This document shows positions 16,863 through 27,423 of a DNA stretch of 64,000 bases, piece after piece. How positions within the stretch are numbered: the stretch's first letter is position 1; the number at the start of each line of letters is the position of its first letter. Where the stretch lies: positions 186,001 through 250,000 of the forward strand of contig NZ_BSVC01000003.1 in the NCBI RefSeq assembly GCF_030269905.1, given 5' to 3'. The notes under the pieces are model-generated. The model was not told the origin of the DNA and ran no database searches. It saw only the letters and a program-made list of their open reading frames with translations. The position numbers and the translations under genes are program-made. This DNA comes from Pelosinus sp. IPA-1. Lineage in GTDB: Bacteria > Bacillota > Negativicutes > DSM-13327.

Positions 16863-16902
16863 GGCTCAACATGTAATGGATAATTGTATGTTGAGCCCTT
16901 TT
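16863..16902 (+). terminator. Terminator downstream of the GNAT pseudogene
   Basis: A perfect 10-bp stem GGCTCAACAT/ATGTTGAGCC is followed by CTTTT. Confidence 0.8.
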
Positions 16903-17089
16903 GACATACAAAGTTTTCAATTGATTTTTGAACAAATGGTCACTTGACATTAGATACTAAATGTACATGAGGAGTTGATAAACAATAATGAGTTAGAATC
17001 TGATATTTTAACACGGGTATACTATACAATGGAATCATCATCGAATTGGTTTACACTTTATTGAGTCAATTAAAGGAGGGGTTATTTTA

Positions 17090-17653
17090 GTGAAAAAAGT
17101 TAAGTTACCGAACAGACCATTCGGACCATTTCCTACTATGCTTGTTGGCGTGGATGTTAATGGTAAGCCTAATTACGTTACAATTGGTGCATGTGGTGTC
17201 GTGAGCCTTGAGAGTGTACTATATATATCATTAAAAAATACCCATCACTCGACTTTAGGAGTCAGAGAAAATGGGTATTTCAGTGTTAATATACCTTCAA
17301 CAGATATGGTGCAAAAAACAGATTACTGCGGTGTTGTATCAGGAAAAACCATAGACAAGTCAAAATTATTTACGTCTTTTTACGATGACATTGGAAAAGC
17401 GCCCATGATCAGGGAATGCCCGATGAATATACTTTGCAAAGTCATTAATAGTGTGCCGATGTTTGGATTTGAAATGTTCTTCGGGGAAATTGTGGCTGTG
17501 TATGGAAATGAAGAATGTATAACTGAAGATAAACTAGATCCTTTAAAAGTCAACCCGATCATTATGATGGGGACGAGTTATTTTAGTTTGGGGCAAGCAG
17601 TAGGCCAGGTATTTAAAGAGGGGGTAGAATTTAGAAAATCACAAAATGAATAG
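17090..17653 (+). CDS. Flavin reductase-like domain protein
   Basis: 187 residues with the flavin-reductase (FMN-binding split barrel) pattern: PFGPFPTMLVGVDVNGKPNYVTIGACG near the start, then VSLESVLYISLKNTHHST and GVRENGYFSVNIPS. These proteins bind FMN and often reduce flavin or act as small flavoprotein oxidoreductases in anaerobes. The start is GTG 17090 with AAGGAGGGG 12 nt upstream. It converges with PBP2 (17-nt gap). The electron partner is unknown. Confidence 0.85.
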   Translation: MKKVKLPNRPFGPFPTMLVGVDVNGKPNYVTIGACGVVSLESVLYISLKNTHHSTLGVRENGYFSVNIPSTDMVQKTDYCGVVSGKTIDKSKLFTSFYDDIGKAPMIRECPMNILCKVINSVPMFGFEMFFGEIVAVYGNEECITEDKLDPLKVNPIIMMGTSYFSLGQAVGQVFKEGVEFRKSQNE

Positions 17654-17670
17654 GGCGTTTTATATATTTA

Positions 17671-19530
17671 TTATTGCGCGGTAACCTTACTGTTTTGTTT
17701 TGTCTGCCATTCTTCGGCATATATATCTGCCGCATCTCTGCTAGGTGGCAAATCGAAGGCGGCTTCCATTATTTTCCGCGCAATAGGTGCTGCTGAGTCG
17801 GATCCAAAACCACCTTGTTCTACGATAACGGCGATTGCAATGGTTGGATTGTCATAAGGACCGTACGCGACAAACCATCCGTGATCATCTCCATGGGGAT
17901 TTTCTGCTGTACTCGTTTTTCCGGCAATCGGCACAGGAAAGCCTTCGAATATGTATCCAGCAGTACCAGAGGGGGTAACAACATCACGCAGACCCGTTCG
18001 AATGGCAGTTAACGTAGAAGGCGACATGGGGACAGTACCTAACTCTTCCGGTTCAAAAGTTTGTAGAACTTGACCGTCTGGTGAGACCATTTTACTTACC
18101 AAGTACGGACGATAGCGATGGCCGCCATTGGCAGCTATACTGGTTACTACAGCCATTTGGATCGGTGTTGCTAAATTAAATCCTTGTCCAATTGCGGCAT
18201 CGAAGGTTTCGGAAATAACCCAATCTTCATCGTATACCTTTTTCTTATACCGCTGGTTTGCAACCAGTCCGTCATCCTCATCAGGTAAATTGATGCCAGT
18301 GACTGCTCCAAGGCCAAATTTACGAGCCCATTGTTCTAGCGTATCAATACCTAAGCGATTTCCTAATTCGTAGAAGTAGACGTTATCTGATTTGGCAAGA
18401 GCTACTCTGAAATCAATCCAACCCAGAGCGGCATTGTGGGAATTCCCTTTTGCAGGTGCTAATCTGTGCCTGCCAGCATCAAAAATCTTTTCTTCTGGGG
18501 TTATTTTCCCAGTCTCTAAGGCAGCAGTTCCAGTAACAATCTTGAATGCAGAGCCGGGGGGATATGATGCACCAATGGTTCTATTTTGCATTGGATTATT
18601 TGGATTATCATTAATCTCTTTCCAGTCCTTCGCAGAAATACCACCATTAAATTTATTTGGATCAAATGTTGGGCGACTTACCATTGCAAGTATTTCTCCC
18701 GTTTGGGGATTCATTACGACGGCAGCAGCAGCTTTTGCTTCAGGATTACCCAACTTATCTTGGAGGTATTTTAAACGTTCATCCATAGCCTTTTCAGCTG
18801 CTCGCTGGATTTTAGCATTAATCGTTAGAATAAGATCGTTTCCCGCGATAGGCTGTTTTTTGCCAAGCATTTGTACAGGCTTGCCTGAAACATTAACCTC
18901 TACTTGAGCTCCGCCGTCTACACCACGCAGTTCCTTATCCCATACTTGCTCTAGCCCCGTTTTTCCCAGCATGTCTCCGGATTTATAGCCGTTTGCTTTT
19001 CCATTTGCCAATTGAGAATCACTAATTTCACCAACATATCCGAAGGTATGAGCACCGAGTTCATTATATATGTAGCTTCTTACTGCTTGAACCTCAATGA
19101 CTACACCAGGAAGATCTTCTCGACGTTCTTCAATTTTAGTGATAATTTCAGGTCCAACATCAGATTTGATTCTTGTTGGTAGAAGAGGATTACCTTGTTG
19201 GCTCATTTTCTTTTGAATATCTTCTGGATTCATTCCGAGTATTTCGGCTAGTCTTACAATAACTTCCCTAGGAATAGGCCCTTTGATTGGTACGAGAGAA
19301 ATAGAAAAACCAGGTCGATTATTTACCAAAGGTACGCCATTCCTATCGTAAAAAGTACCCCTAGGAGCTGTAATTGGTAGCAGTCGTATTCGGTTATTCT
19401 CGGCCTTCTGTTTGAACTCCTCGCCATGAAGAGCTTGTAGCCACACTAGTCTACTGAGCAGAGCAATAAAGATAGAAACGATAATAAATGTGAGTACGTT
19501 GAGGCGTTGACTAGTAGATCCTTTTGTCAC
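17671..19530 (-). CDS. mrdA: Penicillin-binding protein 2 (class B transpeptidase)
   Basis: 619 residues from GTG 19530, which has AAAGG 9 nt upstream; the frame opens 39 nt further up without a ribosome site. There is one N-terminal membrane helix (about 10-30), a PBP dimer domain (about 45-240, RGTFYDRNGVPLVNN) and a transpeptidase domain with SxxK (PPGSAFK), SDN (AKSDNVYF) and KTS (AGKTSTAE). PBP2 cross-links peptidoglycan during side-wall growth in rods, in the periplasm. No rodA or mreBCD is adjacent. Confidence 0.93.
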   Translation of the reverse strand: MTKGSTSQRLNVLTFIIVSIFIALLSRLVWLQALHGEEFKQKAENNRIRLLPITAPRGTFYDRNGVPLVNNRPGFSISLVPIKGPIPREVIVRLAEILGMNPEDIQKKMSQQGNPLLPTRIKSDVGPEIITKIEERREDLPGVVIEVQAVRSYIYNELGAHTFGYVGEISDSQLANGKANGYKSGDMLGKTGLEQVWDKELRGVDGGAQVEVNVSGKPVQMLGKKQPIAGNDLILTINAKIQRAAEKAMDERLKYLQDKLGNPEAKAAAAVVMNPQTGEILAMVSRPTFDPNKFNGGISAKDWKEINDNPNNPMQNRTIGASYPPGSAFKIVTGTAALETGKITPEEKIFDAGRHRLAPAKGNSHNAALGWIDFRVALAKSDNVYFYELGNRLGIDTLEQWARKFGLGAVTGINLPDEDDGLVANQRYKKKVYDEDWVISETFDAAIGQGFNLATPIQMAVVTSIAANGGHRYRPYLVSKMVSPDGQVLQTFEPEELGTVPMSPSTLTAIRTGLRDVVTPSGTAGYIFEGFPVPIAGKTSTAENPHGDDHGWFVAYGPYDNPTIAIAVIVEQGGFGSDSAAPIARKIMEAAFDLPPSRDAADIYAEEWQTKQNSKVTAQ

Positions 19531-19710
19531 GAGTACCAACCTTTCATTTAACCGAATAAATACGATCACAAACCTAAGAAACGAGAAATTAAGGTGGTAC
19601 TAGAAATAGGTGGGAGTACTATTTCTGAGTATTAGTAATAATAACTTAACATAATATATTTAGTTTACCAAAGAATATCACTAACAGCAATGTAGAACAT
19701 ATTGGTAATT

Positions 19711-21726
19711 TTAACGTTTCATCCAATTCAAGAAAAGTAGTCCTTTGGATGTAATGCGGCTACCCCGTCTACCTACTTGCGAATCAACTAGCCCCAGCTC
19801 ACTAAGTACTGACAGCATCCGTCTGATTTCGCTTTCCGTAGCATTTATCAAGGATGCGGCACATTGATTTTCCAGAGCTTTTCTTCCGATGCCAAGGGCA
19901 TGGTGAGAAAGGTTAGTAAGTATTTGAAGAATTTTTTCACAGTCGCAGCGATTCGTTAAATATGTAAGTTCTTGATTAAAATCAGTTTGGGTATCCAATA
20001 TATATGCAGGCAAATTGTCAAGATCTACAACATCAGTTGTCGTTAATGAAATATATGCCACTGCATTGGTTAACTCCCGAATATTGCCTGGCCACTTGTA
20101 ATTCAGTAACATACTTGCAGCTTGCGAAGTCAGAGTAATATTTTTATTATGATAATTTTTCATTAATAAATGAAATAAGTGGATGACATCCTCGGGGCGT
20201 TCCCTAAGCGGTGGGACGACGATGGGGAGGACATTCAGACGGTAAAATAAGTCCTGGCGAAAAGTTCCCTTTTGTATTTCGGCTTGTAGATCTTTATTAG
20301 TGGCTGCGATCACTCGGTGATCTACGTCGATTACCCTTTGGGATCCGACACGCATAACCTGACGTTCTTGGAGTACCCTTAGTAGCCGTACTTGCACCGA
20401 TGGAGGCATGTCTCCTACCTCGTCTAAAAAAATAGTACCATTGTTAGCCTGCTCGAATAAACCTGATTTCCCCTCTTTGATTGCACCAGTGAAAGAACCT
20501 GCCTCATAACCAAATAGTTCACTTTCCAGTAAGTTTTCAGGAAAGGAGGCGCAATTGATAGCCACAAATGGGTATATCGATCGGGGAGAAGCATCATGAA
20601 TAGCATGAGCCATAAGTTCTTTGCCGGTACCACTTTCCCCTGTAATGAGTACCGTTAAATTTGTTGGAGCGATTCGCTTAGCAAATTTGATGCATTCCTC
20701 CATCTTAGCCGATTTAGTTTGAATACTTGCAAAAGAATAGCGGGTTACTAAGCCTTTATCCCGTAACTTCTTTGAAAGACTTTTTTCCAAATGGCGAATA
20801 TGGGTTACTTCTTGAAAGTCATAATATATTCCGGCCGGTTCACCGAGGTGTTCGATTTTACTATTGTTTACAAGCAATGATCGTTCCTTGAACTCAATTA
20901 ATTCGTTAGTATAAATGTTTTGGCTTGAATTAGGGAGCAAAGAATCGGAAATTACATGAGAGAGGTGCTTCCCAATAATATTGTCGTCAACTTCGAATAT
21001 TTCACTGAATTTCTTATTGTATAGCAATATGAAATGATCCTTATCAGTTAGTAAAATCCCATCATGAGAAAGATTAACAATGGTGTCCAGTTGAATGTTT
21101 TTCATAAAAAGATCTTTATATTGATTTTGAACGCCGCTATCCATTGTAACGATTCTTTCTGAATATTTGATAAGGCGTCGGCTTGTTTCGTGTGAATCAA
21201 TATTAAAATGATTTAAGATTGTCAGAAATGTAGAAATATCAATGCAGCGATGACCTACGTCGATGACTACTTTAACATGAGGAGGAACTGTATTAGCTTC
21301 TCCTAGGGTAATTGCAATATTGATATCAAGAAATTCTTTGGCACTATCATGAGGGACGAGGTTTAGGTGAGTAATACCGATCTGATATAAAAAAGCCACT
21401 GCGTCACTGGTCGTTTCCAAGGAATCGTTCACTACAAGTACGTTAGTCCCCTTAGGGATAGCAGTAATTTTATAAATCTCACTACTAGGAAGAGAACGAC
21501 GTAAAACGATAATACGGCTATTGGCAGAAATATAATTTCGGGCTTTCATCGCGTGGCTCTGAGCTGTAACAACAACAATGTCATCGTTGATGGTATCGCC
21601 AGGGTTAAAATGGGATACATAGTAATTATTTATGGTTACATAGTCCCTAAATACTTCTTCTAAATTGCTTTGGATAAATTCATTAAGGTTGGATGGAACT
21701 AGAGTAAGGATGCCAATTGTTTTCAT
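19711..21726 (-). CDS. Sigma-54-dependent transcriptional activator
   Basis: 671 residues. The N-terminal sensory domain (about 1-200) resembles phosphate-binding PrpR-type domains only loosely. A PAS domain follows (about 205-310, [16 protein letters not shown]), then the AAA+ domain with Walker A GESGTGKE, the sigma-54 contact loop as GSFTGA instead of GAFTGA, and Walker [11 protein letters not shown]. The C-terminus (about 590-671) is a winged helix ([23 protein letters not shown]), not the usual Fis helix-turn-helix. The GGGGAGG upstream favours the ATG at 21726. It is divergent from a sigma-54 promoter at 22121 and is its obvious regulator. Confidence 0.92.
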   Translation of the reverse strand: MKTIGILTLVPSNLNEFIQSNLEEVFRDYVTINNYYVSHFNPGDTINDDIVVVTAQSHAMKARNYISANSRIIVLRRSLPSSEIYKITAIPKGTNVLVVNDSLETTSDAVAFLYQIGITHLNLVPHDSAKEFLDINIAITLGEANTVPPHVKVVIDVGHRCIDISTFLTILNHFNIDSHETSRRLIKYSERIVTMDSGVQNQYKDLFMKNIQLDTIVNLSHDGILLTDKDHFILLYNKKFSEIFEVDDNIIGKHLSHVISDSLLPNSSQNIYTNELIEFKERSLLVNNSKIEHLGEPAGIYYDFQEVTHIRHLEKSLSKKLRDKGLVTRYSFASIQTKSAKMEECIKFAKRIAPTNLTVLITGESGTGKELMAHAIHDASPRSIYPFVAINCASFPENLLESELFGYEAGSFTGAIKEGKSGLFEQANNGTIFLDEVGDMPPSVQVRLLRVLQERQVMRVGSQRVIDVDHRVIAATNKDLQAEIQKGTFRQDLFYRLNVLPIVVPPLRERPEDVIHLFHLLMKNYHNKNITLTSQAASMLLNYKWPGNIRELTNAVAYISLTTTDVVDLDNLPAYILDTQTDFNQELTYLTNRCDCEKILQILTNLSHHALGIGRKALENQCAASLINATESEIRRMLSVLSELGLVDSQVGRRGSRITSKGLLFLNWMKR

Positions 21727-21978
21727 GTCTATTTTAATCCTCCCCATTATATGAGAATTCTTCTATAATTTCGATCTACCCAGTGTTAGGGTTAAAAGAA
21801 TTAGCTGAGAATCGATTTCCATTTTATCACAATCATTAGTTTTTGTACTGAGATTTATCTAAAAATTATGAAAATAGTTATAAAAAAAGACCTAATTGGC
21901 TAATAAATAGGTGAGGTTAAATGCCTATTACTCCTATTAAGACCCAGCTTAAATTAATAAAAGGGATAATTCCTTTTT

Positions 21979-22016
21979 GACAGTTACCTAATCTTATGTT
22001 AGGCAACTGTCTTTTT
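21979..22016 (+). terminator. Orphan terminator between divergent genes
   Basis: GACAGTTACCTAA pairs with TTAGGCAACTGTC (one mismatch) and is followed by TTTTTATT on the plus strand. No annotated plus-strand gene lies upstream within the gap, and the sigma-54 promoter is 105 nt downstream. It may end a small RNA, a leader or a lost gene. Confidence 0.7.
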
Positions 22017-22120
22017 ATTGTAAGGTTTTACCTGGTAATTACTGGATTATATGACTTTTATTCAAGTTAACAAGGGGGGGTAAAATTATTTTTCGCATAA
22101 ATGAATTGGTATTTTTCTTT

Positions 22121-22136
22121 TGGCACAGTAGTTGCA
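22121..22136 (+). promoter_or_regulatory. Sigma-54 (-24/-12) promoter
   Basis: TGGCAC (22121-22126), a 5-bp gap and TTGCA (22132-22136) match the -24/-12 consensus exactly. It lies 137 nt before the permease gene and is the likely start of the operon at 22273-28173. The divergent activator at 21726 fits. Confidence 0.88.
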
Positions 22137-22272
22137 ATATAAATAAATAGCGGTCTATATTGAATATTCTAAAAATTTTATCGTGTATTCGAGATAGACT
22201 CATTTCTAAAAAGGAGGGTAGATCGTTTACTGCAAGATAGCGAATCTAAAACTATTCTTAGGGGGGATAAGC

Positions 22273-23784
22273 ATGTCTGAACTTACGGGGAAAAAATTAA
22301 CATTAATTCCGCTAGTTCTAATGATCTTTACATCGGTATTTGGCTTTACCAATATACCTCGATCCTTCTATCTCATGGGTTATAGTGCGATTCCATGGTA
22401 TGTTCTTTCCGCGTGTACTTTTTTCATTCCTTTTGCGTATATGATGGCTGAATATGGTGCTGCCTTTAAAAAAGAAAAGGGTGGGATCTATTCATGGATG
22501 GAAAAGTCAGTTGGAGCTAAGTATGCCTTCGTGGGTACCTTTATGTGGTATGCGTCCTACGTTGTCTGGATGGTTAACATTAGCTCCTCTATTTGGATTC
22601 CTTTCTCTAACTTTCTTTTTGGCTCTGATATGACATCTACTTGGACAATCTTCGGATTAAAAGCAACACAAACGTTAGGACTCTTAGGAATTATGTGGAT
22701 TTTATCAGTAACCTTTATTGCGACAAAAGGATTAGACAAAATCACAAAATTCACTTCCATAGGTGGTACTGCCGTTGCACTACTTAATATTGTATTACTA
22801 CTAGGAGCAATTACCGTATTTATTGCAAATGGAGGACAATTTGCCGAAGCAGTGAATGCGGATGCTTTTACTAATTCCCCTAGTCCTAAATATCAATCAT
22901 CTATTTCGATTTTATCATTCTTAGTATTCGCTCTTTTCGCTTACGGCGGTATCGAAGCTGTTGGCGGGCTGGTTGATGAAACAGAGCACCCAGAAAAGAA
23001 CTTTCCAAAGGGAATCATCTTTTCTGCTGGGATTATAGTAATTGGCTATTCTGTAGGAATCTTTCTTTGTGGGATATTTAGCAATTGGAATGAAGTATTA
23101 TCTTCAAAAGACGTCCACATGGGTAATGTTGCCTACATACTTATGAAGAATCTTGGATATCAACTAGGCCATAGTATGGGTTTTGATAATGGGATTTCCT
23201 TATCATTAGGGATGTGGATGGCGCGGTTGGTTGGATTTTCTATGTTTTTAGCCCTTACTGGTGCTTTTTTCACACTGTGCTATGCACCCTTGAAACAAAT
23301 CATTGAAGGTACTCCGACTAAATTGTGGCCTGGGAAAATGGGTGAGGCTACAAATGGAATGCCAATTAATGCGATGTGGATTCAATGCTATATGATAATT
23401 GCTTTTATTTTGCTAATTACTTTTGGTGGCGAGGGAGCATCTAAATTCTTCAATAAACTGATACTTATGACTAACGTAGCCATGACTCTACCATACATGT
23501 TTTTATCTGGTGCCTTTGCTCCTTTTAAGAAAAAAACTCAGATAGATAAACCTTTTGAAGTATTTAAAACTTACAATAGCGCCTTGATTGCTAGCGTTGT
23601 TGTTACTTTAACGGTTGGCTTTGCTAACATATTCACCATCATTGAACCAGCAATAAATGGTGATGTCGAATCTACGATTTGGTGTATTGTAGGGCCGTTA
23701 TTCTTTAGTATATTGGCATTGATTATGTATTCTCGTTATGAAAAAAGAGAAGTATTGGAAGAAACAATCTCACTCAAACAATAA
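22273..23784 (+). CDS. APC-family amino acid permease, YjeM-like
   Basis: 503 residues with about 12-13 hydrophobic helices; helix 1 (LIPLVLMIFTSVFGFTN) carries the APC substrate-binding turn. The pattern FGFTNIPRSFYLMGYSAIPWY and the FAYGGIEAVGGLVDETEHPEKNFPKG motif match the glutamate/GABA antiporter subfamily that includes YjeM. It would import an amino acid across the inner membrane. The start ATG 22273 follows GGGGGG. It is the first gene behind the sigma-54 promoter, and the asparaginase next to it points to asparagine, aspartate or glutamate as substrate. Confidence 0.88.
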   Translation: MSELTGKKLTLIPLVLMIFTSVFGFTNIPRSFYLMGYSAIPWYVLSACTFFIPFAYMMAEYGAAFKKEKGGIYSWMEKSVGAKYAFVGTFMWYASYVVWMVNISSSIWIPFSNFLFGSDMTSTWTIFGLKATQTLGLLGIMWILSVTFIATKGLDKITKFTSIGGTAVALLNIVLLLGAITVFIANGGQFAEAVNADAFTNSPSPKYQSSISILSFLVFALFAYGGIEAVGGLVDETEHPEKNFPKGIIFSAGIIVIGYSVGIFLCGIFSNWNEVLSSKDVHMGNVAYILMKNLGYQLGHSMGFDNGISLSLGMWMARLVGFSMFLALTGAFFTLCYAPLKQIIEGTPTKLWPGKMGEATNGMPINAMWIQCYMIIAFILLITFGGEGASKFFNKLILMTNVAMTLPYMFLSGAFAPFKKKTQIDKPFEVFKTYNSALIASVVVTLTVGFANIFTIIEPAINGDVESTIWCIVGPLFFSILALIMYSRYEKREVLEETISLKQ

Positions 23785-23879
23785 TATCTAATGATTATGC
23801 TCTAGTCGGTCAGACCTCCTGAAAAGCAGCAAATATCATTCAATTTTAGGTCTAAATTACTTATAAGGGAGAAATTTTC

Positions 23880-24872
23880 ATGAAAAAAAATATAGTAATT
23901 ATTGGTACAGGGGGTACCATTGCTGGCAAAGCTTCCTGTTCCACAGAAACGCTTTGCTATACAGCGGCAATGGTATCAATTAATAACCTAATTCAGGAGG
24001 TTCCAGAAATACAGAGTATCGCAAACGTAACTGGTGAACAACTATCGCAAGTCGATAGTGGTGATATGACATGTGAATTATGGCTAACATTAGTTAAGCG
24101 TATTAACGAAATTCTTGCTACCAGTGATGTGGATGGGATCGTGATTACTCACGGCACTGATACACTTGAAGAAACCGCCTATTTATTACATTTGGTAATC
24201 AAAAGTGAAAAACCTGTCGTTCTGGTAGGAGCCATGCGCCCTTTTTCTGCCATGAGCGCCGATGGGCCAATGAATCTTTATAAAGCAGTGACCTTGGCAG
24301 CAAGTAATGCGGCAATCGGAAAAGGTGTACTAGTTTCACTAAACAATACGATTAACTGCGGTCGCGAGGTGACGAAGACAAACACGTTATTGCAGGATAG
24401 TTTTCAATCTCCCGATATCGGGTATTTGGGTTATTTACAAGGGAGTGAACCCCATTTTTATCGACTTCCTGCACGTAAACATACGATCAATTCGGGATTT
24501 GATGTAACAAAGCTGACAGAGTTACCTCAAGTTGAGATTATTTATGGTTATTTAAATAGCAGCCCATTGCTAGCGGAGGCTGCCGTAGCAGCAGGAGCCA
24601 AAGGGATTGTTTATGCTGGATTAGGGAATGGCAGTATGTCAAAAGACGTGAGAGATGCACTTTCAATTCTTGCAAAGCAAGGCATTGTTATAGTTAGGAG
24701 TACTCGAGTGGCAAGTGGAATCGTTACTCGAAATGGGGCAGTAGATGATGATCTTTATAATTTTGTTGCATCGGATACTTTAAGTCCGCAAAAAGCAAGA
24801 ATTCTTCTTATGTTGGCTCTAACAAAAACAAATAACTCTAACGAAATACAACGAATGTTTTGGGACTACTAA
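23880..24872 (+). CDS. L-asparaginase
   Basis: 330 residues, the standard length. It hydrolyses asparagine to aspartate and ammonia. Catalytic motifs are IIGTGGTIAG (first Thr), DSGDMT and THGTDTLEETAY (second Thr, Asp), with Lys in GAMRPFSAMSADGP. The fold is type II-like, but no signal peptide is present; the protein starts directly with MKKNIVIIGTGG, so it is probably cytoplasmic and acts on imported asparagine. Second gene of the sigma-54 operon. Confidence 0.93.
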   Translation: MKKNIVIIGTGGTIAGKASCSTETLCYTAAMVSINNLIQEVPEIQSIANVTGEQLSQVDSGDMTCELWLTLVKRINEILATSDVDGIVITHGTDTLEETAYLLHLVIKSEKPVVLVGAMRPFSAMSADGPMNLYKAVTLAASNAAIGKGVLVSLNNTINCGREVTKTNTLLQDSFQSPDIGYLGYLQGSEPHFYRLPARKHTINSGFDVTKLTELPQVEIIYGYLNSSPLLAEAAVAAGAKGIVYAGLGNGSMSKDVRDALSILAKQGIVIVRSTRVASGIVTRNGAVDDDLYNFVASDTLSPQKARILLMLALTKTNNSNEIQRMFWDY

Positions 24873-24901
24873 AAAAATAGAGAATAAAGGGAGAGAATAA
24901 T

Positions 24902-26158
24902 ATGAGAAAAAAATTACTTAAATCCTTAATTTTAGGATCCTTAATGAGCATTTCAGCAACGGCTTTTGCCGCCAATCCTTTTGAACTTGTTCCGACGAGT
25001 AACTGGACTTACGATGCAATTGACAAACTTGTTCAAGCTGGTGTTTATGAAGGCTATAGGGACATGAATTTTAGTAAACAGCAAACTTTTACCCGTTATG
25101 AATTGGCCACTTTTGTAGGCAAGGCAATGGCAAATCAAAATAAGGCGGATACAGAACAAAAAGCCACTATTAATAAATTAGCCGCAGAATTTAAGGTTGA
25201 ATTAGGTAATCTTGGAGTTTATTCCTTGGCAACTGCACCATCTACTGCACCATCTGCTGCACCTGCTGTTGCCCCTGTTGATAAAGTTAAGATTTCTGGT
25301 GATACTCGTTTTCGTTATGAGTATACAAAAAGTAGAAAATATTCGGATGACGTCAATTTTAGAACACGATTTAACGTTGATGTTGACATGAACGAAAATT
25401 GGAAGTTTAGTACTCGATTTGTTAATAGCAACAACATTACTGCATTTGACGGTAATGACGACAGTGGAAGTTCGACTACAAAAATAGATTTATCTTTTGT
25501 AAAAGGTACCGTTGGTGATGTTGGTGTAGCCTTCGGTAGATTACCGCTAGCATTGGGGAAAGGTTTGCTAGTAGATACCGATAAGAATTGGGATGGGGCT
25601 AAGTTTAATTTTGGCGACAAGATCAAAACTCAGATCGGTTATGCACGAGCAGCGGATAAGAAAAAGTACTTTTTTACCGATGTCACAACTAATTTGACCA
25701 AAGATTTAGACGTTACTGCATCCTATATAAAGGATTCTGACTATAAAACAACTGCTGCTCAATATAAGGCTTGGACAGCTGGGTTTGGCTACAACGGGTT
25801 TACAAATGTTGCAGTCGTTGGTGAATATGGCAAAAACAATGTTAAAAATGCCAAAGCATGGATGACAGGTCTGACATTTAGGCAGGCTGACCGTAAAAAA
25901 GTAGGCTCTTGGGATGTAGGCGTAATTTATAGAAAGGCAGCGCCAGGCTTTGATCCACAATACTGGAGTACGGCAGATGCCACCTATGCTATGGATGTTA
26001 ATGCCATGAATGATATTCAAGGCATTGAGTACGCTGTAGATTATGTTCCTGTAAAAGGCGCAATACTTCATGTAAGTTATGGTGCCATGAAAAATTATGC
26101 CGGAAATGATAGCAATGATCGACAATATTTTATCAGTAACCTTAGCTATAAATTCTAG
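24902..26158 (+). CDS. SLH-domain outer-membrane porin (OmpM-like)
   Basis: 418 residues. A signal peptide (1-23, ending SATAFA) is followed by one SLH segment (about 24-85: WTYDAIDKLVQAGVYEGY, FTRYELATFV), a short helical/Ala-Pro linker, and a beta-barrel (about 130-418) of alternating strands ending in an aromatic residue (NLSYKF). In Negativicutes such proteins tie the outer membrane to peptidoglycan through the SLH domain and act as porins. Being inside the amino-acid operon suggests it lets peptides or amino acids through the outer membrane when the sigma-54 regulon is on. Confidence 0.92.
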   Translation: MRKKLLKSLILGSLMSISATAFAANPFELVPTSNWTYDAIDKLVQAGVYEGYRDMNFSKQQTFTRYELATFVGKAMANQNKADTEQKATINKLAAEFKVELGNLGVYSLATAPSTAPSAAPAVAPVDKVKISGDTRFRYEYTKSRKYSDDVNFRTRFNVDVDMNENWKFSTRFVNSNNITAFDGNDDSGSSTTKIDLSFVKGTVGDVGVAFGRLPLALGKGLLVDTDKNWDGAKFNFGDKIKTQIGYARAADKKKYFFTDVTTNLTKDLDVTASYIKDSDYKTTAAQYKAWTAGFGYNGFTNVAVVGEYGKNNVKNAKAWMTGLTFRQADRKKVGSWDVGVIYRKAAPGFDPQYWSTADATYAMDVNAMNDIQGIEYAVDYVPVKGAILHVSYGAMKNYAGNDSNDRQYFISNLSYKF

Positions 26159-26217
26159 TGAAATTTACGTTACATAAAGAGCCAGATGCTCTTACGTAAC
26201 CTAGAGGAGGGGTTATT

Positions 26218-27330
26218 TTGGATCAGAGAATTAGAACGTTAGCCAAAAACTTAATTGGTTATTCGACCAATCTACAAAAGGGTGAGAAAATTTTAATTGA
26301 AATGTTTGATGATGGATTACCATTGACGAAGGCTTTGGTAGAAGAGGTATACCAGGTAGGGGGAATTCCTTTTGTTACGGTAAAAAACAATAAAGTAATC
26401 AGGGAACTATTGAAAGAGGCTACCGTTGATCAGTTGACCATGATTGCAGAATGGGAAGCAGCACGTATGAACAGTATGGATGCTTATATCGGTATTAGAG
26501 CTGCAGAGAATAGCAGTGAGCTAGCTGATATTTCATCAGAAAAAATACAGCTTTACCAAAAATACTGGAACAAACCAGTGCACACAGATATCCGTGTGCC
26601 AAAAACCAAATGGTGTGTTCTTCGCTACCCTAATAATGCTATGGCTCAGCTAGCAAATACTAGTTTAGAAGCTTTTGAAGACTTTTATTTCAATGTATGC
26701 AATCTGAACTATGGCAAAATGGCGCAAGCAATGGACCCTCTGATTGAATTAATCCATAAGACTGACAAAGTGCGTATCATTGGCCCTGGTACCGATCTGA
26801 ATTTTTCAGTAAAAGGCATTCCAGCAATAAAATGTTCAGGTAATATGAATATCCCAGATGGTGAAGTATATACTGCACCGGTAAAAGATTCAATAAACGG
26901 CTATCTTTCCTATAACACCCCTTCTATTCAAGGTGGTTTTACTTACGAGAATATCCGCTTTGAGTTTACCAATGGAAAAATTGAAAAAGCCACTGCAAAT
27001 GATACCGAAAAAATTAATAAACTATTGGATACGGATGAGGGAGCTCGCTATATAGGTGAGTTTGCTTTAGGTGTAAATCCCTACATTACAACTCCAATGA
27101 AAGATACACTATTTGATGAAAAAATAAAGGGGAGTTTTCACTTCACTCCAGGGAATGCGTATGATAATGCCTTCAATGGCAATAAATCTGCTATACACTG
27201 GGATCTAGTATGTATTCAGACTCCCGAGTACGGCGGTGGCGAAATATGGTTTGATGGCCGACTTATTCGTAAAGATGGAATTTTCGTTGTTGCAGAACTA
27301 GAAGGTCTAAATCCAGAAAAACTTATCTAA
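26218..27330 (+). CDS. M29-family metallo-aminopeptidase
   Basis: 370 residues, typical of the AmpS/PepS/thermophilic aminopeptidase (M29) family. Conserved parts include TDIRVPKTKWCVLRYP, GPGTDLNFSVKG, the metal ligands in NIPDGEVYTAPV and the C-terminal SAIHWDLVCIQ. It removes N-terminal residues from peptides in the cytoplasm using a two-metal centre. TTG 26218 is the start, with GAGGAGGGG 8 nt upstream. It extends the operon's theme of peptide and amino-acid use. Confidence 0.92.
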   Translation: MDQRIRTLAKNLIGYSTNLQKGEKILIEMFDDGLPLTKALVEEVYQVGGIPFVTVKNNKVIRELLKEATVDQLTMIAEWEAARMNSMDAYIGIRAAENSSELADISSEKIQLYQKYWNKPVHTDIRVPKTKWCVLRYPNNAMAQLANTSLEAFEDFYFNVCNLNYGKMAQAMDPLIELIHKTDKVRIIGPGTDLNFSVKGIPAIKCSGNMNIPDGEVYTAPVKDSINGYLSYNTPSIQGGFTYENIRFEFTNGKIEKATANDTEKINKLLDTDEGARYIGEFALGVNPYITTPMKDTLFDEKIKGSFHFTPGNAYDNAFNGNKSAIHWDLVCIQTPEYGGGEIWFDGRLIRKDGIFVVAELEGLNPEKLI

Positions 27331-27423
27331 AAACATCTCCTAATTGCACAGGAAAAAAGTCCTCTAAACTTTTCTGAGTTACTGTTTTTTGAGGAAATAT
27401 ATATTTCAAGGAGGATTTTAAAA

